Shown here: positions 56,536 through 64,000 of the stretch, in pieces
Position numbering within the stretch: position 1 is the stretch's first letter
Layout of the letters: each line of letters opens with the position of its first letter
Assembly: GCA_030844895.1 (NCBI GenBank)
Contig: CM061223.1
Coordinates: 30,308,561 to 30,372,560 of the forward strand
Direction: 5' to 3'
Source of the DNA: Ambrosia x helenae
Lineage: Eukaryota > Streptophyta > Magnoliopsida > Asterales > Asteraceae
Length of the DNA stretch: 64,000 bases
Made by a program: the position numbers and the translations under genes
The notes under the pieces: generated by a model
What the model was told of the DNA's origin: nothing
Databases searched by the model: none
What the model saw: the letters and a program-made list of their open reading frames with translations, nothing else

Positions 56536-57203
56536 GGATATCTGACTAGAAATAAGAGATGATATTTCCCCCTTTGCCATAAGATTTCTTTTGCTCATTT
56601 CTCCTACTCACAGCCTCATCCCTTCTAGCCTTCGCCGGCCACCACCACCAACGGCCAACCTCCTCCCTTCTGGTACGTTGTTGTTATGTACTTCGTTTGT
56701 TTCCACAAATTCACTTTCATATCATTGGTTATCTAATTCATCTATTAAAATATGAATACACTCATTTCTCCTACCTACAGACTTATGAATCTGTTTTGTT
56801 GTTGACTTTTAATAGACTCATACCATTGTTTACACTTTTCAAGCTTCTTGGCAAATAATTAATTTCAACAATAATTTCAACATACCATTGTTTACACTTT
56901 TCAAGCTTCTTGGCAAGCTTCTATTTACACTTTACACTTATGTATTCAATTTCACGGTTATTTGTTTATATTTTCGCATCATTAGTTTCTAAGATTCAAT
57001 TTATTAACTTTATATGTCTGGTTGATTTGTTGTATATGTTTTGTTTGTATGTTTGTTGTTTAATTGATTAATCGTATTTCTGTTTTATTGGTATGTTTGT
57101 TGTTTGATTGATTAGTCGTATTTCTATTTTGTTGCTGATTAAATTTTAGATGATTCATACGGTAATTTGTTGTATATTTTCACACCATTGGTTTCTAAAT
57201 TTC
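56536..57203. repeat. Spacer with short direct duplications
   Basis: CATACCATTGTTTACACTTTTCAAGC-type text occurs at about 56819 and 56880, and TTGTTTGATTGATTAGTCGT-type text at about 57058 and 57100. A CACCACCACCAACGGCC patch sits near 56640. No gene. Confidence 0.6.
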
Positions 57204-58391
57204 TGTGACACCCGTCAGAATCCCAGGTCATGATTCGTACACACTCATACCAATTTTGTCATTTTCAGTAGTGCATTAGACATTTTATTACATTAAATGT
57301 GCCACCTCGAGTCTAGAAAGGCCCAGAATAGTTCAGGAGTTCATTACAATCACCCATTTACGCATGCAAGACCCGAACAATCCGACACACAGAGGAATGG
57401 ACTCGTACAATGGAACTCAAAACATACATAACATAGGTTAAACAAAGAAATTAACACATGACAATATATGTGTTTAACACCATGATGGCAACCAAATAAC
57501 AATCCATACTCATGGTATCAACAATTTGGCACAACATCATGAGCACATCATGGTCAATCAATGAATTTTAAGGAATTCATCCCATGATCATACAAAATTC
57601 GGCCATGTCTAGGCATAAATCACATAAAGAACTTAATTACAATTAACATGATGCAACTACACATATGTATACCTAGCCGAATGTACACACACATATGTGC
57701 ATTCCATACATCACACAAAAGCCAAGAATTACCACAAGTAGAACACTAGCCACCCTAAACATTTATCTTACACATTTTGACTTGCCACGGGTGCATCAAT
57801 GTTCTTTTCCCATAAAAGTTAGCAAGCATTCCCAAGAAAAGACATGTTGCACATGATTTTGAATTTCTCTAAACTCACACAACATAAAATACATGTATAT
57901 ATATGTATATAATCGGCCACACACTTATACCACCCATATATATATATATATATACACGCGATCACACACACACACAAGCTCACTTTTGCCAAAACAAAAC
58001 CAACCTAACTATACCTACATACATACATACATACATACATATGGACGCCTATATGTCCAAGCTTGTAACCAATGAATTGGACCCTACACAACCTAACACA
58101 TACACACCTATGCGCATACATACATTCATCCACAACTCACCATTCTTATCCAAACCTCCCAACTCTCTAGAACAATATACAAGAATGGAGTGTACAAGAG
58201 CTTCCATGGTTTCCAAGCCTTGTTGACTAGCCACAATAACCCTTGCACCTTCCCCATGAATCAGCCCCCAAGACACCTACATAAACCAACAAAACCACAT
58301 TAGTCAGCTAGTTACACTAAAGAGGTTAAACACTTTTTTGAACCATTGATCCTTACACATTGACTTACCTAAACAAACTAACACTCTATGC

Positions 58392-58428
<37 letters not shown>

Positions 58429-58795
58429 GTATATATGACCGATGGGGAGCACAAGAAACATCACCACATTTCACAAGTTACTTGAACACCTTCACTTCTC
58501 TTCCTTTTCTCTTTGATACCCTTCAACCGAACCGAAAACAAGTCCAAGGGGACTGTTTTGATCGCACTTCATCATTGTGCACAAGCTACAAGCCACCATC
58601 GAGCATTGGAGGTCGCATTGTAGAGGGGGCAATCACATTTCTCTTGTTTTTTTCATTTGGCTACACCTAAGGTAAGTGAACCGATCTAATCTCCCTTTTT
58701 ACTTGACAAACCCATTACATCCATGGATCACCTGAGCCTTCACCCTTGAACACACCTACATACACTAGTATAATGCATAGAAATCGATGGAACAC

Positions 58796-60775
58796 TGATA
58801 TCGTGTGGATTAGGTCTTTTTAAACGTCCTTTTTAAAACCAAGACTTTCCCGAAAGAAGTGTCAAGACTCGGTGAAAAAGGGTAATTAAATGAGACCTTT
58901 AAATTAAAACACTTATCTAAGTTTTAAATTTATAAAAGTAAAACGATATCTGCTGATTATTCTAAACCCACACGATAGGCAAGTGGACCTATCGAGCGTA
59001 GTATAGCCTATAGCAAGTACCGAGAATCGAACCCTAAGATACGACTTCCCCTACTCAGTCCTAAGTTGCTGCAATAAAAAGAAAGATAAAATAAAAAAAA
59101 CAAAGAAAGAGAACGAGAGGGACCAAAGTAAAAAATCAATACCAAACAAAGTGTTGCTTCGGGACCAACTTATTTTTGGGACGGATTAATAGTAGTTATT
59201 CAATTAAGTGGTGTGAACAAGTGGGCACTTGTGCTGAACTTAGAGTTGCTACAACATTCTCCAGAGGTATCTGTTTTCGCAATACGAGCTGTGCTCTTGT
59301 TTTAAAATGAGGGTCTCCCGAACCGGTAAGCTCACCTCTCAACTATGACAGACGGACTACTCAAGACTGTGTATACCCAACCCCGAATGATCCAACTCCC
59401 AAAGTTGCAATAATGTCATCTAATCACTCAAAACCTTTATGGACAACTTGCCGGTGGCCGGAGCATGACCGAACAAGAAACCACTTGATATCATAAAAGA
59501 GTCGTGACCAACCGGCACACGTGCATCCTTTACTTGAACCAATTAACTATTTTAAAAAGTGAATGGTCTATCAATAACAGTGCGGCAGTATAAAGATGAG
59601 AGAAAATAAAGACCGTTTTCTCTCAACACGGGTTCATCACTAGGACCGAATATAAAGACCGTACCGACCCTAAATGAGATCTTGATAGTAGAGGATTAAG
59701 CCACTAAGTGTGTGTATTTCTACCCACAAATGGGCTAATCACTACTCATGGGATTAGGTTAGCTTAAGAGTGCATGGGTTGTTACGCACCATGGGTACAC
59801 CCTTAAGTCCTCCCACTTACTATCAAGACACCCACAAGACTAAAGACTAGTTAATTAATTCATCAAACAAGGTTTTAAGTGAAAAGAATTTAACAAAAAC
59901 ACAACACCACTTAACAAATAAGAACTATATAATCCATACCAAAATAAGCCTTCACCCTAGCAACACTCAAATAATCTAGCCAAACATTGGCTCTACATCT
60001 AACACACTATAATAGATGTTTAAAGAACACATAGTTGTGAGTGTAATGTGTATAAAAGAGGGTGGTTTGGGTGAGTTTTAGTGATCTTTCTCTCAACTCT
60101 CAATCACCAAATATTTATGGAGTGATCCCAAGCTCCAAAGGTCATTTGCAAGACCCTAGAGATGGCTGAAGTGTGAGTAAAACTCGGGTGAAAAGGGATG
60201 CCCAAAATGTGGAGTGGAGGCCTCTATTTATAGGCAAAACAGCCCCAACACGCCCTTGACAACATTCTGGCACGCCCATGCTCGAAACGTGTACCGTTGC
60301 AGAGTCCTTTTGTGCAGATGTGTCTGTACCAGGGCTTGCACGCCCGTGCTGGTTACTCTGGCACGCCTGTGCCCCCTGAAGCTTTATAGCCGTCTTGTCA
60401 GTCTTAGTCGGTTTGAGTCTTGGAGAACATGCTGTAGTAAAGCACGACCGTGCCACTATGTGTGGCACGCCCGTGCACATCAAAAAGCCTCAGATTTGAC
60501 TCATATTGACTTGGAAATGCTGACTGGTTGACCTGAGATAAGAGCACGGCCGTGTATAGTCCTGAGCGCGGCCGTGCTTCATCTGGATCTTTGCTAAAAG
60601 TCTTCAAACCCTTGTCTTTTAAGCCGCTTTTCACTTCTTTTTGCTTTCCACCTTCAATACCTGCAGTTATCATCAAAAGGAAACAAACCGTGACAATACC
60701 AAGATAAAAGCATGAATTTGGGTGATAATTAGGTGAAAACACGTATATAAAACCTGCTAATTTTGGGACTCATCA
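58796..60775 (-). mobile_element. Solo LTR, nested, about 1.98 kb
   Basis: TGATATCGTG...GGGACTCATCA is flanked by the exact 5-bp duplication AACAC (58791-58795 and 60776-60780). On the minus strand it starts TGATGAGTCCC and has a TATA word (CCTATAAATAGAG) near 60225. No primer site, purine tract or second LTR is associated, so this is the product of LTR-LTR recombination. The open readings inside are not proteins. Confidence 0.85.
60255..60590. repeat. GCACGCCCGTGC-like palindromic words upstream of the solo LTR promoter
   Basis: Seven or more copies: GGCACGCCCATGCTC, GCACGCCCGTGCTG, GGCACGCCTGTGCC, AGCACGACCGTGCC, GGCACGCCCGTGCAC, GAGCACGGCCGTGTA and GCGCGGCCGTGCTT. On the minus strand they all lie 5' of the TATA word, within U3. 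Confidence 0.85.
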
Positions 60776-60876
60776 AACACTCAAGTTTTATGTTGATTTA
60801 TCCCATATACACTCGCAGACATACATACATGCACACGACATACATACACACATTATAAGTGCACATTCAAACATGT

Positions 60877-60919
<43 letters not shown>

Positions 60920-61834
60920 CGGGTTTGTGCATGTATGTATGGAACCAAGGCAAGCCATGAAACCATGATTTTTAACTCAAACCATAACAAATTTGAAAAA
61001 CACAAACTTTGGATCATGTGTTAATGCACTGAAAACATATGTTAATTTAGCTTTAACACTATAACTTTTGGAAAACATGTGTTAATAATCAACGTGTATG
61101 TATTAACAAGGGAAAAACACATGAATATGTTATCTTTTGCATAAGATGACCGAAAAATGTGAGAATTTGTCACTTTTGGGTACAAATAACTAACACATGT
61201 AACACATGAAAACACATGGAAAACCAATGACAACTATTTTGGACACAAATGGCTAATCATGGTCACAATAATGACAATAAACAAACTTTTTCCAACACAT
61301 ACACTGTGTGACATACATGGACAATGGTACAAAAACACACAGTCCATAGGTGTGCAAGTCGGGTGAACAATTTGCATGGTAAATAGTACAACACATAGAC
61401 TTAAGTTGTCTTTATTGAATCTAGGGCAATTTTGTTCAGGCATTCCCACACCAAATTCAGTCAGTCTTTAGCATTCAGATATAAAGCGAGTCCTCACAGC
61501 CCCATTTTTACTGTTTTCATGCTTTTGGGGGAAAACATGCGTACAAGTCAGTTGCATTTTGACTATTATCTAGACATGAGACAAAAAGGTTCAGAGTACT
61601 CATAAGCCCTCATGTCATACATTTTACTGTAACCATTAGCTATGGACTTAGCCATGAAACACCAGAATAGATCTATTGGGTTGACACCCCCACTCTTGGT
61701 TAGTCGCTCTAACCGGATTACAGATGTCAAAAGAATACTTGTATTTCACATCTGTTAGGACAAAGAGGATTGGTGAAACCACTTTTGGAAACCTAAGTCT
61801 AATTCACTTTTGTCTGAAATATTCTAAGTATAGA

Positions 61835-61960
61835 ACTACTGAAGAAAGAAGACTAAAGTACTGAAGAAGGATTCTACAAGTACTGAAGAAGAAATGCATC
61901 AGAAGTTCTGAAGTCCAAACCAGACAGTTCACTGAAGAACTACTAAAGACAAACTACTCA
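61835..61960. repeat. TACTGAAGAAG repeats in Copia U3
   Basis: ACTACTGAAGAA, GTACTGAAGAAGG, GTACTGAAGAAGAAAT, GTTCTGAAG and CACTGAAGAACTAC follow each other upstream of the TATA box. Confidence 0.8.
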
Positions 61961-62132
61961 TCAGTAGTTTGTCATTCATCAGCACTTGTTCAAGAATCTT
62001 TCCACCGCCTTATGTTTCAGTAGTTTATTAGTTTAGTATTACTTTAACTTTTTGTACAAGTTCCAAGATTGCAACTTGTTGCAACTTGCCTCTGAACTTG
62101 CTTTTCGGCAAGGTTCATGTATTTGTAAAGTC

Positions 62133-62140
62133 TATAAATA
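62133..62140 (+). promoter_or_regulatory. Copia LTR TATA box
   Basis: TATAAATA lies 380 bases into the LTR and about 300 bases before its end, the usual place for a Copia promoter. It should drive the genomic RNA and the gag downstream. Confidence 0.75.
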
Positions 62141-62443
62141 GATGGGTTCATCCCTCTGTTTTAGACATTGATTTTTAATACAGATATCCTTCAAAGCTTA
62201 TCATTGTTATTTTCCATTTCATTTACTGAGAATCTGTTTAAGTATTCATTCTCATTCAATGCTTAGATTCTCATTAAATACTCGTCTTTAGTTTTATCAA
62301 ACATCCAGGGGGAGTAATAACTCCTGTTGATAAGTGTAGCTTTAACTTATATCATTCCGTTATGCTATTACTGATAAAGAACTGGCTAGACACTTAAGTG
62401 TTCACTAGCAAGTTCATACAAAGAGCAATATTGATCCAACAAT

Positions 62444-62455
62444 TGGTATCAGAGC
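62444..62455 (+). other. Copia primer-binding site
   Basis: TGGTATCAGAGC lies two bases after the LTR, complementary to initiator methionine tRNA. Confidence 0.95.
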
Positions 62456-62597
62456 TCTGGTTTATCTGATCACATATCAATCTAACACATTGAGAATCAG
62501 ACACAAGCTCTTATTGATATTCAATAAAGGATTAAAAGTTCACTTTTATCAACATCCATCACTTTAAGAGATATTTGACAAATCAATACTCTTTAAA

Positions 62598-64000
62598 ATG
62601 GATCCTCATAATACTAGTTCTGCCAATAAACCTGCTATGCTAGTAAGAAATGAATATAATATCTGGCAAAGGAGAATGGCACATACCTTATCACATACCA
62701 ACACAGGTTGCTGGAAATCTGTGATATATGGTCCTCATAAACCAGTAAATATCAATCTTGAAACTAAAGAAGAAATACCAAAAGACCCAAAAGACTATAC
62801 AGATGATGATTTCCTAAAACTTGAGCTTGATGCTAAAGCTTTCTCTATGTTGGCAATGGCACTCCCAAATGAAATCTACTATGGCCTATTACATTGTGAT
62901 AGTGCCAAAGAGCTTTGGGACTGCCTCAAAGAACAGTTTGGAGGAACTGAAGAGGTGATTGCCAACACCAGAGAAATCTTTGCTCAACAATATGAAACTT
63001 TTGCTCACATTAATGGGGAAACTTTAACACAACAATTTGAAAGATTCTCCTCATTAATATCTGAGCTAAAATTAAATGGTCAGACCTACACAACTGTATC
63101 TATGCTTCATAGATTTTTAAGGTCTTTACCTGAAAAATGGGAAACATACTCTATAGTCTTAAGATCTTCACCAGACTTTAGCTCCCTCACTCTTACAAAA
63201 CTTCATGGGAGATTACTTACTTTTGAAAGAGAAATTGATCAAAAGAAAAAGTTACAAAGTTCTGGTAAAACTGCTGATGACTATCTACCAGGTAGTACAA
63301 CACTATTGGGACAAGACTCACCAACTTGTTCAAATAGTTTTGGATCTTTTGACCATATTGACATAACTGCTGGGATCTCATCTGAAAGATCATTCTCAGG
63401 TTATGACAATAATGATTTTAGTCAAACTGCTGATAACATGTGTTTTATCATGGATGATTTAAAAAATTTTAGCAGTGATGACTTGGAAGAAATGGATATT
63501 CTACACCAACTGGCTATGTTAAGTTTAAAAACAAACAAATTTTACAAAAGGTCAGGAAGAAAGTTTCCAGGACTCAACAGCTCTACAAAAATTGGTTTTG
63601 ACAAATCTAAACTTAGATGTCACAAGTGTCAAAAGTTGGGACACTTTGCTAGAGAGTGTAGAAGCTCTAGCTTTAACCAATCTCAGTCTGGAAATAATTT
63701 TAACCCCAGTTATAACAGGAATAATGGAACACAAGGGAGTGCACATTTTGTACAGGCACAAGCTCCACAACACCAATATGTGCCACAAGTACAATATGTA
63801 CAGATGCCTGCTCAACAGATGCAGAGCCAACAATCAATCCCTCCCTTTCCAGCTGCTCAACCACCTCCACAGACTCAGCAACCCTCACAACAAAGTTTAT
63901 TTACTTCAGGGTATGTTGACTGGAGCAGTCTTCCTTTTGACACTACTGAGTGTAACCCTGATGCAGACAACAAGATGTTTGACATCAACTGGGGAGAGCC
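62598..64000 (+). CDS. Copia gag (start of gag-pol), partial at window end
   Basis: The reading is open for 467 codons from ATG 62598 to the window edge with no stop, and starts MDPHNTSSANKPAMLVRNEY. A WQRRM motif and the Copia gag core follow, with LWDCLKEQFGG near residue 106 and FSSLISELKLNG and LRSLPEKWETYS up to about residue 190. An acidic segment comes at about 290-305. A single zinc knuckle is C341-H-K-C344, H349, C354 (spacing 2-4-4). A Gln/Pro-rich tail runs from about residue 375 to 435. Gag coats and packages element RNA in cytoplasmic particles. The start codon is the first ATG after the primer site. Intact frame, LTR promoter and primer site suggest a young, possibly autonomous element; pol lies outside. 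The Copia lineage is not resolved. Confidence 0.92.
   Translation, partial: MDPHNTSSANKPAMLVRNEYNIWQRRMAHTLSHTNTGCWKSVIYGPHKPVNINLETKEEIPKDPKDYTDDDFLKLELDAKAFSMLAMALPNEIYYGLLHCDSAKELWDCLKEQFGGTEEVIANTREIFAQQYETFAHINGETLTQQFERFSSLISELKLNGQTYTTVSMLHRFLRSLPEKWETYSIVLRSSPDFSSLTLTKLHGRLLTFEREIDQKKKLQSSGKTADDYLPGSTTLLGQDSPTCSNSFGSFDHIDITAGISSERSFSGYDNNDFSQTADNMCFIMDDLKNFSSDDLEEMDILHQLAMLSLKTNKFYKRSGRKFPGLNSSTKIGFDKSKLRCHKCQKLGHFARECRSSSFNQSQSGNNFNPSYNRNNGTQGSAHFVQAQAPQHQYVPQVQYVQMPAQQMQSQQSIPPFPAAQPPPQTQQPSQQSLFTSGYVDWSSLPFDTTECNPDADNKMFDINWGE

Larger units (their letters stand above)
57204..61752 (+). mobile_element. Interrupted Gypsy LTR, plus strand
   Basis: It starts TGTGACACCCGTCAG at 57204. 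A CT run (58398-58425) followed by GGGTATATATGACC gives a plausible TATA at about 58428. Near 61660, AATAGATCTATTGGGTTGACA resembles, in the same sense, the LTR of element B. A solo LTR (58796-60775) is nested inside and a Copia element begins at 61753, so the 3' tip is not in view. Microsatellites are CATA repeats (58017-58041), CA (60877-60900) and TA runs. Confidence 0.55.
61753..62441 (+). repeat. Copia 5' LTR
   Basis: TGTTAGGACAAAG...TTGATCCAACA, 689 bp, with TGTT/AACA tips. TCTATAAATAG at 62131-62141 is the TATA box. It is preceded by ACATC (61748-61752), which should reappear after the 3' LTR outside the window. Confidence 0.88.

Noticed and set aside
57893..58276. Overlapping readings in the microsatellite-rich part of the Gypsy LTR
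   Set aside because: They are driven by CATA and TA repeats and overlap each other on both strands.
60142..60742. Three readings of about 105-113 residues in the solo LTR
   Set aside because: They lie in U3 and derive from the GCACGCCCGTGC palindromes, readable on both strands; no coding signature.

Overview
The window is plant nuclear DNA, almost certainly from a eudicot and probably from Asteraceae. The background is AT-rich and intron-like, and it is packed with nested plant transposable elements. These include Ty3/Gypsy and Ty1/Copia LTR elements, L1-type LINE tails, tRNA-derived SINEs, Helitrons, CACTA, Mutator, hAT and PIF/Harbinger DNA elements. A 100-base run of N (15775-15874) is an assembly gap. 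I see no intact host gene. The only long open coding region is a Copia gag that runs off the right edge (62598-64000). The Asteraceae placement is an inference from repeat style, not a proof.

Layout, left to right. 1-800: a hAT-like end and a broken Harbinger-type element with a Myb/SANT-like gene remnant. 799-9886: Helitron territory. One Helitron 5' end (799) precedes a B3-like remnant and a five-exon RPA1-like (OB-fold) pseudogene. A second Helitron (5462-9886) sits in an intron of that pseudogene. 10100-13707: a LINE scrap and a 2.86-kb CACTA element carrying an antisense N-terminal fragment of a plant M1 aminopeptidase gene. 13995-15690: a Tourist-like MITE, then a minisatellite split by a Mutator-type foldback MITE with a 9-bp target duplication. 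15775-24566: gap, then a minus-strand Gypsy cluster in the order LTR-gag-LTR-gag, two near-identical halves with gag only. 24682-30634: a perfect 20-bp hairpin, a 1.3-kb Harbinger-type element, a 2.4-kb Helitron with two SINEs and a possible captured exon, and a Tourist-like MITE. 31049-33763: three hAT-like elements, one enclosing a pseudogene of a plant gene that resembles a restriction-like endonuclease domain. 34306-38981: Helitron ends, a LINE scrap, a MITE, tandem duplications and an array of four 17-bp palindromes.

39204-46927 and 50147-54871 are two complete LTR elements of one related non-autonomous Gypsy-like group, in opposite orientation. Each has a perfect 5-bp target duplication, an initiator-Met primer site, a polypurine tract and no pol. 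Their LTRs contain tRNA-like sequences with Pol III A/B boxes antisense to the element at matching positions. Between and around them lies a split inverted repeat interrupted by other insertions. 55785-56158 is a LINE 3' end. 57204-61752 is a plus-strand Gypsy LTR broken by a nested solo LTR (58796-60775, TSD AACAC) and then by a Copia element from 61753.

There is no operon-like cooperation. Working relations are within elements (LTR, primer site, gag, polypurine tract) and by nesting, which gives relative ages. Gene function survives only as captured fragments.
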